From Leucobacter chromiireducens (lineage in GTDB: Bacteria > Actinomycetota > Actinomycetes > Actinomycetales > Microbacteriaceae), in NCBI RefSeq assembly GCF_003917135.1, contig NZ_RPDI01000004.1, forward strand, positions 1 to 64,000: a DNA stretch of 64,000 bases, given 5' to 3'. A model generated the notes under the pieces. The model saw only the letters and a list, made by a program, of their open reading frames with translations. It was not told the DNA's origin and made no database searches. Of this stretch, positions 37,423 to 45,404 are shown in pieces (the stretch's first letter is position 1; each line of letters begins with the position of its first letter). The translations under genes and the position numbers were made by a program.

Positions 37423-38565
37423 TTGCCAAGCTATGGTTTCAAGCTGCTGGAGATCCAGCTGTTCAAGGGGAAGGGGCGGACGGCCCTCGACTTCGGCAAG
37501 CCAGGGAAGCTGAACTCCGGGCAGGAGTCTCCGCATTACCTCGACCTGCTGATCGACGACTTCGCACCCCCTGCGGAACAGCCCGACGAGCAGGGCTCGG
37601 CGCCGAGCCCGGATGAAGCTCCGACCACACCAGACAGCTCTCCAGTCGACAGCGCGTCCGCCGACAACGAGAGGATCGTGGAGTCGGTCTCCATCGGTTC
37701 CGACGATGTCGTCGCAGAAGACCCAGACTCCGGGGTGCCCGAGGACGAAGGCCAGAAGCAGCTGGCCGTCGTGCGGGTCAAGTCGGCTGTCCGCTTCCAG
37801 GGCGCTGTGCTCCTCGACACCGTCTACGGGATCGTGGGGGATCACTCACTCGCGGTCGATCCCAATGGGGAGCAGGAGGACAAGGATCTCACCAGGCTCG
37901 CCACGACGCGGCACTATCGTGCCCTCGTTGTCGCGCCTGCTGAAGGCAAGAATGGCCTGCTCGCGGTCGAAGTGGTCTCGAGGTCCCATGCAGGCGGTCG
38001 CCTCCCGAGCAGGCTCCACGCAGGAGCGACCGAGCACGGCTTCAAGATCCGGACCTTCGGCGCGCTTGCAGACGAGGAGTCGGTCGAGAACCTGATGAAG
38101 GACGGGCGGATCCGCGAGGTCAACCTCTTCCAGTCGTTGCCGAGCTCGGACTCGAGCAAGAGCTCCACGATTCCAGCGAAGATCACGTTTTCCATCGGTG
38201 CTGGTTCGGTCGAGGAAGAAACCCTCAAAGAGAGACTCATGCCTTGGCTCCCAACGAAGAAGAACAAGGCGAAGGCCGACGAGGACAAGCCGAAACCCGC
38301 GGAAGAAGCAGCGAGTCTTGCCTCGTATCTATGGCCAAAAATTGCCGAGACTGTCGAATTGGACGCTGCTGAGGTAGTCGTCGACGGGAAGAGCCGCAAG
38401 CGTCTCAAACCGCTTGATATGGCTACTGGATTTACATACGATTTAGGTGATGTCAGACCTGACGACGATAATTTCGTCAAGCAGGTTGCAGAAGTCGTGA
38501 ACAGCCTCGCGGAAGCCAATCAGATCAACCTCGAAGATGATTGGGCTACTAGGTCGGACGTGTAG
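37423..38565 (+). CDS. unknown cytoplasmic protein, candidate defence sensor
   Basis: I do not recognise a family. With the TTG start at 37423 (GGCGGAG upstream) the protein has 380 residues beginning LPSYGFKLLEIQLFKGKGRT; the TTG at 37381 would add 14 residues. Visible parts are a beta-rich N-terminus, an acidic Ser/Pro/Asp linker (about residues 50-100), a folded middle (VVRVKSAVRFQGAVLLDTVY) and a charged Lys/Glu stretch near 285. No membrane segments. It is divergent from hsdM and followed after 11 bases by a four-helix membrane protein. Confidence 0.75.
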   Translation: MPSYGFKLLEIQLFKGKGRTALDFGKPGKLNSGQESPHYLDLLIDDFAPPAEQPDEQGSAPSPDEAPTTPDSSPVDSASADNERIVESVSIGSDDVVAEDPDSGVPEDEGQKQLAVVRVKSAVRFQGAVLLDTVYGIVGDHSLAVDPNGEQEDKDLTRLATTRHYRALVVAPAEGKNGLLAVEVVSRSHAGGRLPSRLHAGATEHGFKIRTFGALADEESVENLMKDGRIREVNLFQSLPSSDSSKSSTIPAKITFSIGAGSVEEETLKERLMPWLPTKKNKAKADEDKPKPAEEAASLASYLWPKIAETVELDAAEVVVDGKSRKRLKPLDMATGFTYDLGDVRPDDDNFVKQVAEVVNSLAEANQINLEDDWATRSDV

Positions 38566-38576
38566 GGAGGGCGGCA

Positions 38577-39203
38577 ATGATGAAGAAGCGCAAGTTTGGA
38601 ACCCTCTCCCGCCTGAACGTCTTCGCGCTACTGAGCGATCAGTTCAAGTTCTTGACGAACGCCTCCACGGGCAGGCCGGAGATCCTCCTCCGAATCATCG
38701 TGGTCATCATCGCGCCGGCTGCATTCCTGATCTCGTACCTGCTCGGGTGGACCATGCAGACCGTCGGCGAACTCGTCGGTGCTCTTGGCCTCATGGCCGG
38801 CACGTTCATCGCCGCGTTCGCGCTCGTGTTCTCCTTGCGGATCAATCTCTCCGCCAAACCAAACAAGGTTCTGGAGCGAAAGTCTGCACGGCTGATGGAC
38901 GAGAGCGCGCTCACGCTCCTCGCGGCTGGACTCCTCGCAGGGATGGACGCGATCTGGTTGGCGGGCGTGTCAGCTGTGCTTCCAGCGGAAGGCTTCGTGG
39001 TGTCCCGGTTCGCGACTGCGGTGACGGTCGCGCTCAGCGCCCTGGTAGTGCTGTACTTCTTACTCTCGGTCAGGCGGCTGCACAAGCTCTACACCGATAC
39101 CTTCATTCCTTTCTGGCGAGTCCGCAACGTGGTCGATGCGCCGGGGCAGCCCGCCAGCGGACGGGAAGGCGCCGCTGCTGTGGACGCACGACGGAACAGC
39201 TGA
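38577..39203 (+). CDS. four-helix membrane protein, candidate defence effector
   Basis: The 208-residue protein has four clear membrane helices (IIVVIIAPAAFLISYLLGW, LVGALGLMAGTFIAAFALVF, ALTLLAAGLLAGMDAIWLAG and ATAVTVALSALVVLYFLLSV) and a basic N-terminus. No family is recognised. It follows its partner gene by 11 bases with a GGGAGGG site, and a terminator closes the pair. Small multi-helix proteins paired with a cytoplasmic partner beside a restriction operon often act as membrane-disrupting effectors, which is inference here. Confidence 0.75.
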   Translation: MMKKRKFGTLSRLNVFALLSDQFKFLTNASTGRPEILLRIIVVIIAPAAFLISYLLGWTMQTVGELVGALGLMAGTFIAAFALVFSLRINLSAKPNKVLERKSARLMDESALTLLAAGLLAGMDAIWLAGVSAVLPAEGFVVSRFATAVTVALSALVVLYFLLSVRRLHKLYTDTFIPFWRVRNVVDAPGQPASGREGAAAVDARRNS

Positions 39204-39210
39204 GAACGAA

Positions 39211-39249
39211 GACCCCGAGAGCGGCGCAGCAGCGCTCGCTCTCGGGGTC
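39211..39249 (+). terminator. terminator of the two-gene cassette
   Basis: GACCCCGAGAGCG (39211-39223) pairs with 39237-39249 around a 13-base loop. It lies between convergent units. Confidence 0.75.
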
Positions 39250-39281
39250 TCATCGCATCAACAGCGGACCAGCGTGTGCGA

Positions 39282-39620
39282 TCACCTGAGGTCCTCCACG
39301 TGCTCGGGGCACTCGATGACGCGCATGCGCTGCACGCGCGAGCCGTGCGGGGGCAGCACGATCTCCTCGACTACCTCGCAGACGCTCGCCTCGACGAGCG
39401 CAGTCGGGAGACCAGAGTGCTCACTGTAGTCGCGCACGAATACCTCTCCGGGGAACGCGACGTACCCCGAGATGGTCAGGTCGATGCTGAGCATCTCGCT
39501 GTCCCCATCGTCGAACACGATCACGAGGGCATGCTGCGTCGGGTCGTGCTGGAGCTCGCCCGTCAGGTCGATCTCGTTGAAGGAGAGCGTGACGCGCTCC
39601 CTGATCGTCCTCCAGCTCAC
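39282..39620 (-). CDS. unknown small protein, last in dprA operon
   Basis: The 112-residue protein starts at GTG 39620, overlapping the stop of the upstream gene (GTGA) with GAGAGGAAGG before it. It is beta-rich (VTLSFNEIDLTGELQHDPTQ, then ALVIVFDDGDSEMLSIDLTI) and acidic, with one cysteine pair near the C-terminus. No family is recognised. Confidence 0.65.
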   Translation of the reverse strand: MSWRTIRERVTLSFNEIDLTGELQHDPTQHALVIVFDDGDSEMLSIDLTISGYVAFPGEVFVRDYSEHSGLPTALVEASVCEVVEEIVLPPHGSRVQRMRVIECPEHVEDLR

Positions 39621-40213
39621 CGCTGCCTTCCTCTCATCTGCGCCGCGAAGGCTTCGATCACCTCTGCCCCCTCGGCGGTCTGGCCGGGGTGCTCTGCTCT
39701 CCATTCGTGGACCGGGAGTGGACGATGCTCTGGGTCATGCAGCGGGCTCGCACCGATCTCGTCGAGCGAGTGCAGCTCCGGCTGGTCCCTGCTGTCGTCC
39801 ATGAACGATGCCCAGCCGTCTGAGCCGACGACGAGCGCGTCCCGCACCGGGACGTCGCCGGCCTGGAGCACGTCGTTCAGGATCGCCGTCAGCACGCCGT
39901 GGGGACTCGCCGCGGGCTGCTCGGTGAGCAGTGACGCAGTGTCGATCACCACGACCACGGGGCCGAGGCTCCTGATCGCGAGCTCCGCGACCTGGCGGAT
40001 CCACGCTTCGAGTTCGGGGCCGGGGGTGCCCAGCTGCTCTTCGAGCCGCTCGGGCAGGTCGATGCGGGCTGCGCCCTGCGTGCGCTTGCCGTCGAACATG
40101 ACGACGAAGCAGCTCTCGGGCGCGCTCATGCCAGTGAGGCGCGGCAGAGCCGCGAGGAAGTCAGCAGAGCTGGCGGCTCGGAGGACGGTGGGAGTGGAAG
40201 ATACTGCGGTCAT
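39617..40213 (-). CDS. DUF4192-like protein
   Basis: The 198-residue protein resembles DUF4192 proteins of actinobacteria, with the pattern ADFLAALPRLTGMSAPESCF followed by VVMFDGK, and a Rossmann-like strand GPVVVVIDTASLL. Function is unknown. ATG 40213 follows GAGGAG. It is in a tight run of four genes (41498 to 39282) with dprA first, each overlapping the next by a few bases. Confidence 0.65.
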   Translation of the reverse strand: MTAVSSTPTVLRAASSADFLAALPRLTGMSAPESCFVVMFDGKRTQGAARIDLPERLEEQLGTPGPELEAWIRQVAELAIRSLGPVVVVIDTASLLTEQPAASPHGVLTAILNDVLQAGDVPVRDALVVGSDGWASFMDDSRDQPELHSLDEIGASPLHDPEHRPLPVHEWRAEHPGQTAEGAEVIEAFAAQMRGRQR

Positions 40214-40620
40214 GGCCGTGCTCCTCGGATCTTCTTGATGGTCTGCTCTGCGAGGCTCCACGCGTCGTCGGCTGCGCGCACGTCCTCCTCGCTGTAGTCG
40301 CGGGTGGTCTCCGCCTGGTGCTGGAAGTCCTCGCGGCCGCGCTGGGCGAGCTCGACGAGCGCGCTGAGCCCGGCGAGCGCGTCCTCGTCCAGGACGAGCA
40401 CCCTGTTGCCGTCGATCTCCACGACGCTGTCTTCGCTGTACGTCTCGACGCTCAGCAGATGGCTTGGGCTCCCGTCGTCTCGCTTCTTGCCGACGAGCGT
40501 GAACACAGTGCTCGACTCGTCGTCGTCGAGGTCCACGAGGCCGTAGCGGTCTGCGTGGTCAAGCGACCAGGGCTGCGGCTCCAGGCGCTCGCCGGTGTCG
40601 TACGGGGTGAGCGTGGTCAT
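40210..40620 (-). CDS. unknown acidic protein between dprA and DUF4192 genes
   Basis: The 136-residue protein starts at ATG 40620, overlapping the dprA stop (ATGA), and its own stop overlaps the DUF4192 start. It is acidic, with a beta-rich first half (YGLVDLDDDESSTVFTLVGK) and a helical end. No family is recognised; the context suggests a shared function with its neighbours. Confidence 0.65.
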   Translation of the reverse strand: MTTLTPYDTGERLEPQPWSLDHADRYGLVDLDDDESSTVFTLVGKKRDDGSPSHLLSVETYSEDSVVEIDGNRVLVLDEDALAGLSALVELAQRGREDFQHQAETTRDYSEEDVRAADDAWSLAEQTIKKIRGARP

Positions 40621-41498
40621 GATGCTGCTCCTTCTGTTCTGCTGCCGGATGCGACGAGCGCGAGCGCGTCTGCTGCGCTGGTGACGAGCCTGGCTCCGTG
40701 GTCGCGGATCAGCAGGTGGCAGCCTGCGGATGCGGCGCTGGTGACGGGTCCTGGGAGGGCTCCGACGGGCTTGCTCAGGTCTGCAGCCTCGCCGGCGGCG
40801 GCGAGGCTGCCGGAGCGGGCGCCGGCCTCGGTCACGAGCAGGGCGCCGCCGAGCGCGGCCATGAGGCGCGAGCGCATCAGGAAGCGCCACCTGGTCGGTG
40901 CCGTGCCGGGAGGCATCTCGGAGACGACCAGGCCGCTCATCGCGATGCGCTCGAGCAGCTGGGCATGGGCCGCGGGGTACGGCCTGTCGAGGCCCCCGGC
41001 GAGCACTGTGACGGTGGGCCTCCCGTTGCTGAGCGCGCTGCGGTGCACTGCCGCGTCGATGCCGTAGGCTCCGCCTGCGAGCACTGTTATCCCTTGCTCG
41101 GAGACGCCGTCGACGATCTCGGCGGTGGCGTGTGAGCCGTAGCCCGTGCAGGCGCGCGCTCCGGTGACGGCGAGGGTCGTGGTCCCGAGGAGGCCCTGGT
41201 CGCCCTTGGTCCAGAGCATCCACGGCTGCCGGTGGCCGAGCTCGGCGAGGCCCGCGGGCCAGCGGTCGTCGCCTGGCAGGAGCGGCTCGAGGCCGTGCTT
41301 GCTGGCGAGCGCGAGGACGTCGTCGATCTGCCGCTCGCTGCACTGCTGCCGCCAGCGCATGCCGGAGCCCCTTGCGCGGCGCAGCGCCTCTGCGGCTCCG
41401 TGCTCCTCGATCAACAGCGCTGCGGGCTCGCTGCCTGGCTCGGCGACCAGGCTCCAGGCGATGCGGGCGCGGAGATCGGCGGTGTTCGTGTTGGTCAT
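40617..41498 (-). CDS. dprA: DprA-like DNA-processing protein
   Basis: DprA protects incoming single-stranded DNA and loads RecA. The 293-residue protein has the Rossmann core with VTGARACTGYG (residues 111-121), GGAYGIDAAVHRSALSNGRP (from about 142) and the later EMPPGTAPTRWRFLMRSRLM and LLVTEAGARSGSL blocks. ATG 41498 follows AGAGAGGACC. It is not the chromosomal copy in its usual topA/rnh context but one carried by the element, first in a four-gene operon. A role in establishing transferred DNA is inferred. Confidence 0.88.
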   Translation of the reverse strand: MTNTNTADLRARIAWSLVAEPGSEPAALLIEEHGAAEALRRARGSGMRWRQQCSERQIDDVLALASKHGLEPLLPGDDRWPAGLAELGHRQPWMLWTKGDQGLLGTTTLAVTGARACTGYGSHATAEIVDGVSEQGITVLAGGAYGIDAAVHRSALSNGRPTVTVLAGGLDRPYPAAHAQLLERIAMSGLVVSEMPPGTAPTRWRFLMRSRLMAALGGALLVTEAGARSGSLAAAGEAADLSKPVGALPGPVTSAASAGCHLLIRDHGARLVTSAADALALVASGSRTEGAAS

Positions 41499-41698
41499 GG
41501 TGGTCCTCTCTCTTCGGTGACTGGGAGGCGGTGTGCGGTCTGCCCGGAGCCGCAGCGGAACCGGTGCCCGCAAGCCGATCCGCCTGCGGGACAGTCGCGG
41601 AGCGGAGGGCGGGCGCAGCGGAGTCTGGGGCTGAATGTCTCGTAAGAGCCGCCCGAAATAATGCCCGGAGAAGGCCCCGTAAACGGTAGGATCGAAGC

Positions 41699-42271
41699 AT
41701 GAAGATCGGATACGCGCGGGTGAGCACCGTCGAGCAGGACCTGACCGCGCAGGTCGACGCGCTGAAGGCGCTCGGCGTCGACGAGAAGCACATCCACGTC
41801 GACCCCGGGCTCACCGGCACGAACCGCGCGCGGCCAGGACTGGAGAAGGCGATGGCCGCCGTCCGGGCGGGAGACGTGCTCGTGGTGACGAAGCTCGACC
41901 GGCTGGCGCGGTCCATCCGCGACGCGCACGGCATCGCCGACGAGCTCGCCGAGAAGGGCGTGGTGCTGAGCATCGGCGCGAGCGCCTACGACCCGAACGA
42001 CCCCATGGGCAAGCTCATGTTCAACGTGCTCGCGATGATCGCCGAGTTCGAGGCTGACCTCATCAGGATGCGGACCCGCGAGGGCATGGCTGTCGCGAAG
42101 GCGAAGGGCAGGCTGCGTGGCAAGCAGCCGAAGCTGTCGAAGACGCAGGAGAAGCACCTCGTGGAGCTGTGGCGTTCCGGCGAGCACACGTCGGCGGAGC
42201 TCGCGAAGGAGTTCGGCGTGGCCCGTTCCACGGTTTACCGGGCGGTGGAGCGGGCAGGAAAGGGAGCATGA
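41699..42271 (+). CDS. small serine recombinase (resolvase/invertase type)
   Basis: This 190-residue protein is a resolvase-type recombinase: catalytic serine at residue 9 in YARVSTVEQ, DVLVVTKLDRLARS, the E-helix region and a C-terminal helix-turn-helix (TSAELAKEFGVARSTVYRAV). TAGGAT at 41687-41692 lies seven bases before the ATG, so it is probably leaderless. It could resolve dimers of the circular element or invert a segment. No paired recombination sites were found by eye. The DUF1643 gene overlaps its stop. Confidence 0.9.
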   Translation: MKIGYARVSTVEQDLTAQVDALKALGVDEKHIHVDPGLTGTNRARPGLEKAMAAVRAGDVLVVTKLDRLARSIRDAHGIADELAEKGVVLSIGASAYDPNDPMGKLMFNVLAMIAEFEADLIRMRTREGMAVAKAKGRLRGKQPKLSKTQEKHLVELWRSGEHTSAELAKEFGVARSTVYRAVERAGKGA

Positions 42272-42804
42272 TCGCTTACCCCGTAGGCCAGGAGCCCGAC
42301 TTCTGGGACCCGGACCCGGCGGATGCCGGGCACCGCTTCGCGCTCGGGCGCATCGGCGGCTGCTCTGCTGGGTCGCCGCCGCTCGTCGTGATCGGCATGA
42401 ACCCGTCGCACGCACGCGAGACGGAGTCCGACCGCACGGTGAACCACGTCATCGACGTCTCGACGCGCGAGCACTCCGGCTGGCTCATGCTGAACCTGTA
42501 CCCGGAGCGCTCGCCCAAGCCGAAGGCGCTCAGTCCGTACGACGCCGGGCTGTCCGCTGCGAACTGCGAGGCCATCGAGCACGTGCTCGGGCTGGTGGGA
42601 GTGACCGAGGTGCTCGGCGCCTGGGGCAACATGGGCGGATCGGCCACGCTGAGGCGGGCGCTGCCCGACGTTCTGGCGCTGCTCGGCCGCATGGGCGTGA
42701 GGGCGTACACGCTCGATGCGCTCCTGAAGACCGGCAACCCAGCGCACCCGCACCCGCCGGGTCGGCCGCTGCCGATGCTCGGCCCGAAGGAGTTCCTCGC
42801 ATGA
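42268..42804 (+). CDS. DUF1643 protein
   Basis: The 178-residue protein has the DUF1643 pattern: PLVVIGMNPSHARETESDRT, VNHVIDVS, WLMLNLYPERSPKP and, later, VLGAWGN. The family is common on phages and mobile elements, and its activity is unknown. It overlaps both neighbours by ATGA junctions, so it is translated together with the resolvase and the DUF6508 gene. Confidence 0.85.
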   Translation: MIAYPVGQEPDFWDPDPADAGHRFALGRIGGCSAGSPPLVVIGMNPSHARETESDRTVNHVIDVSTREHSGWLMLNLYPERSPKPKALSPYDAGLSAANCEAIEHVLGLVGVTEVLGAWGNMGGSATLRRALPDVLALLGRMGVRAYTLDALLKTGNPAHPHPPGRPLPMLGPKEFLA

Positions 42805-43217
42805 CGGACAGGACAGGAGATCAGATGGACGCGCTGCAGCGCATCGGCACCGGCATCGAGCTGCTTGAGAGCGGCTACAGCGTCGAGTGGACGCCTTCGA
42901 GGGAGACCGAGCCAGGGGTCTTCACGATGGCATATCCCAACTACGACCGTCGGCTCATGGAGGCGTTGTGGGGTGCATCGGAGCTGGTCGGGACCGATTA
43001 TGGCTACACAGACCGCGTCGCTGAGGTGCGGGACCTGGGCGTCCCGGAAATGACGCGGGAGCAGCTGTCCACGTTCCTCACCTGGGTGCAGCGCAGCGAG
43101 AGGTTCTGCGACGGCGCCATCGACGACTTCGTGAAGGACGGCAGGGTGCTCCAGGCGCTCCGGCGGGCCGTCGAGCTGGAGGGCGGCACAGAGGACCGAG
43201 CTCGACCGGCGGGCTGA
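42801..43217 (+). CDS. DUF6508-like protein
   Basis: The 138-residue protein matches the DUF6508 pattern I know: a tyrosine/proline turn (AYPNYDRRLMEALWGASEL), a YGYTDRVAEV segment and the end FLTWVQRSERFCDGAIDDFV followed by DGRVLQALRRAVEL. Function is unknown. It is third in the resolvase operon, with an ATGA overlap at its start. Confidence 0.7.
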   Translation: MTDRTGDQMDALQRIGTGIELLESGYSVEWTPSRETEPGVFTMAYPNYDRRLMEALWGASELVGTDYGYTDRVAEVRDLGVPEMTREQLSTFLTWVQRSERFCDGAIDDFVKDGRVLQALRRAVELEGGTEDRARPAG

Positions 43218-43327
43218 GGAGACGCGCTCGACTAGACCGGCGCGCCCCGGTCGCTGCCGGGCAGCTGCATCCTCGAACGGGTGCTCCCGCGTGCCGGAGC
43301 GGCGGCCGGATCCACTCGCGCTGGGTC

Positions 43328-43358
43328 ATGACACCCGTGAACCCGCTGCGCCTAGGCT
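43328..43358 (+). promoter_or_regulatory. promoter of the first Cys-rich mini-protein
   Basis: ATGACA (43328-43333), a 19-base spacer and TAGGCT (43353-43358) precede the ATG by six bases. Spacing suggests a leaderless message. The same layout occurs at 46105-46135. Confidence 0.55.
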
Positions 43359-43364
43359 CGGAGC

Positions 43365-43571
43365 ATGAGTGAGGCACCCAGGATCCGCACCTGTGCCCAG
43401 CCTGTCGCCGTGCCCGCCGGCGGGCACGGCGCATGCGGCCGCGACTGCGAGCCCGAGCCGTTCAGCACCGGCATTGGCGAGGACGGGCCAAGCGGCGGCA
43501 TCCGGATCGCGTTCGTCTGCCCGGAGCACGGCTTGCACTCCGTCGTCGATCCCTTCGAGGGGCGGCGGTAG
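43365..43571 (+). CDS. Cys-rich mini-protein, copy 1
   Basis: The 68-residue protein has cysteines in RTCAQPV, HGACGRDCEPEP and AFVCPEHGLHSVVDPFEGRR, suggesting a small zinc-binding fold. It shares its last 20 residues, with a few changes, and the CEPE motif with the protein at 46143. Both have the same promoter layout. Function is unknown. Confidence 0.65.
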   Translation: MSEAPRIRTCAQPVAVPAGGHGACGRDCEPEPFSTGIGEDGPSGGIRIAFVCPEHGLHSVVDPFEGRR

Positions 43572-43646
43572 GCGGGCGGCGGGGCTCCGCTCCCGCTGCG
43601 CCTCTCGGCGAGGCGTGCGGAACAGTCCAGACTGATCATCGGTCCC

Positions 43647-43694
43647 GGCAGTGCAGCGCAGCCCCGGCGGCGCGCCGGCGCGGCCAGCACTGCC
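43647..43694. terminator. GC-rich inverted repeat between convergent genes
   Basis: GGCAGTGC (43647-43654) pairs with GCACTGCC (43687-43694); the 32 enclosed bases are GC-rich and can fold further. It could end both the mini-protein gene and the converging 43742 gene. Confidence 0.4.
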
Positions 43695-43741
43695 CGGACA
43701 GCCAGGAAGCACCGCCTGACCAGGGGTTTCTCTGAAGCTGA

Positions 43742-44107
43742 TCAGGTACGAGAGAACGTAGACCTGCGCCGCTCGATCTCCTCGTCGTTGCTGTCGCCGT
43801 GCGCGGCGGAGGCCGCAGCAGCGTGCGCTTCGGCGATCTGCTGCTCGGTGGCCGGCAGCAGCACGGCGAGCGGGCTGTGGCTCTCGGCCGTCGGGAACAC
43901 GAGCGGGCCGTCAGGCTGCTCGCCGAACAGCTCAGCGTCGGTGTCGTAGTGGCCGAGCAGGTCGCGCTGCTCGCGGATCAGCTCCTCGGCGGCGCTGCGG
44001 AGCGCGAGGAGGTCCTGCATCCGGGCTTCGTCGTCGCTGAGCTCGGGGCAGCCGAGCCACCAGCGGAACTGCTCGGCGTGGCTCCGTGCGCTGGACTCTG
44101 CGGTCAT
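43742..44107 (-). CDS. unknown small acidic protein
   Basis: The 121-residue protein is helical and acidic (LSDDEARMQDLLALRSAAEE, LIREQRDLLGHYD). No family is recognised. Its ATG overlaps the stop of the upstream gene, and both lie on the minus strand as a pair. Confidence 0.6.
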   Translation of the reverse strand: MTAESSARSHAEQFRWWLGCPELSDDEARMQDLLALRSAAEELIREQRDLLGHYDTDAELFGEQPDGPLVFPTAESHSPLAVLLPATEQQIAEAHAAAASAAHGDSNDEEIERRRSTFSRT

Positions 44108-44421
44108 CGCGTCCTCTCATTCTCTTCGGGGAACCTCGATCGGAAGTCGTTCAGGTTGAGACGCAGCACGGCCGCGATCTCGTGGTCTGCGTAGCCCACT
44201 GCCCGGGCCTCGGCTACGCAGGCTCGGCGCACGCTGTGCACCTGCTGCTGGACGAGCACGAGGGCGCGCAGCGCATCGGGCAGGCCCGGTGCGCGCGCGA
44301 CGAGCTCTGCGAGGCTCTGGAGGTCCGCCACAGCCTCGATGCGTGCAGACATTGCTTCGAGCTGGATCGCCTCGAGAGTGCGCGCCGCCAGTGCAGGGGA
44401 CTGAGCGTAGATGCGGGTCAT
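44104..44421 (-). CDS. unknown small protein with helix-turn-helix-like end
   Basis: The 105-residue protein starts at ATG 44421 behind a strong AGGAGG site. Most is an Ala/Leu-rich helix; its end (AVGYADHEIAAVLRLNLNDF then RSRF) resembles a helix-turn-helix. It may regulate its own operon. No family is recognised. Confidence 0.65.
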   Translation of the reverse strand: MTRIYAQSPALAARTLEAIQLEAMSARIEAVADLQSLAELVARAPGLPDALRALVLVQQQVHSVRRACVAEARAVGYADHEIAAVLRLNLNDFRSRFPEENERTR

Positions 44422-44476
44422 TGTGCCTCCTGGTCCGGGCTGGTCTAGTGAATGGCGGATGGGCGAGCGCAGCCGG

Positions 44477-45388
44477 TTAGCCGAGTTCGTAGTCGCCGGG
44501 GTCGGTTCTCGGATCAGCAGGGTCCGGGTCCGCGCTCATGCCGAGCAGAAGCTCGAGCTCGGCCAGGGCTCTGCCCACGAGGAGGCGCTCCTGGTGGAGG
44601 GCGTGCGCTGCCTTAGTGGTGACGCCGCGACGCCGCGGGTCGTCGACGGCATCCCAGAACAGCTCGCCGGCGGCAGGCTCCTGCCACATGGCCGAGCTGT
44701 GCCAGAGGTCTGTTGACCACGGGCCGTGCACGGCGTGCACCGTGTGCTTGCTGGCACCATCTCCAGCACCCGTGACCGAGCTGAGGCAACGCCACTTCCG
44801 CTCGAGGCCGTCGAGCAGGTCGATGCTGCTCTCCACGATGGTCTTGAGCGACCGCGAGGTAAGCGCGATGCACACCTCGCCGCGGGCCAGCATGGGCAGC
44901 GTGAGTGCGCCGTCGAGGCTGCCTGCCAGCAGCGCGACGACGACGGGGTGATGGCTTGTCCAGCGCACCCGAGGCTGTGCTGCCCTGTCCTGCGAGAGGG
45001 ACATCACCAGCAGGCCGGAAACAGGAGCCGCAGCCGCAGCGGGCGCATCGTCGGACGCTTCTGCATCGCTGTACGGGTCAGTGCCGGCGTTCAGCACGGC
45101 GTGCAGCGGGCAGAGCTGCTGGAGCCCCGCGAGGCGCGCAGCGTCGATCGTGAGCGAGGCGAGGGCGCGCAAGCCGGTCTGCTCGATAAGGCGGTGCTGC
45201 AGCAGGTCGGGCGAAGCGAGCTGCAGCGCTCCGGCGTAGGCGGCGTCGTAGTCGGCCTGTGTGGCGAATCTGCCAGCCTCGCGGGCCAGCTCTACCGCTC
45301 GGGCAGCGTCCCAGACATCATTGGGCCAGTCATAGTCGTGGTGGTTCCACCAGTCGCCTGTGTAGTCGGGGTCGTCGGCGTAGTGCAT
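44477..45388 (-). CDS. unknown protein downstream of ardA
   Basis: The 303-residue protein begins MHYADDPDYTGDWWNHHDYD. I chose ATG 45388, which has GGAG 9 bases upstream, over ATG 45433, which would overlap ardA by 29 bases. It is mostly helical and Ala/Leu-rich, with aromatic patches and no membrane segment or known motif. It follows ardA on the minus strand after 16 bases, so it may be part of an anti-restriction unit. Confidence 0.65.
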   Translation of the reverse strand: MHYADDPDYTGDWWNHHDYDWPNDVWDAARAVELAREAGRFATQADYDAAYAGALQLASPDLLQHRLIEQTGLRALASLTIDAARLAGLQQLCPLHAVLNAGTDPYSDAEASDDAPAAAAAPVSGLLVMSLSQDRAAQPRVRWTSHHPVVVALLAGSLDGALTLPMLARGEVCIALTSRSLKTIVESSIDLLDGLERKWRCLSSVTGAGDGASKHTVHAVHGPWSTDLWHSSAMWQEPAAGELFWDAVDDPRRRGVTTKAAHALHQERLLVGRALAELELLLGMSADPDPADPRTDPGDYELG

Positions 45389-45404
45389 GGTCGGGATCTC
45401 CAAA

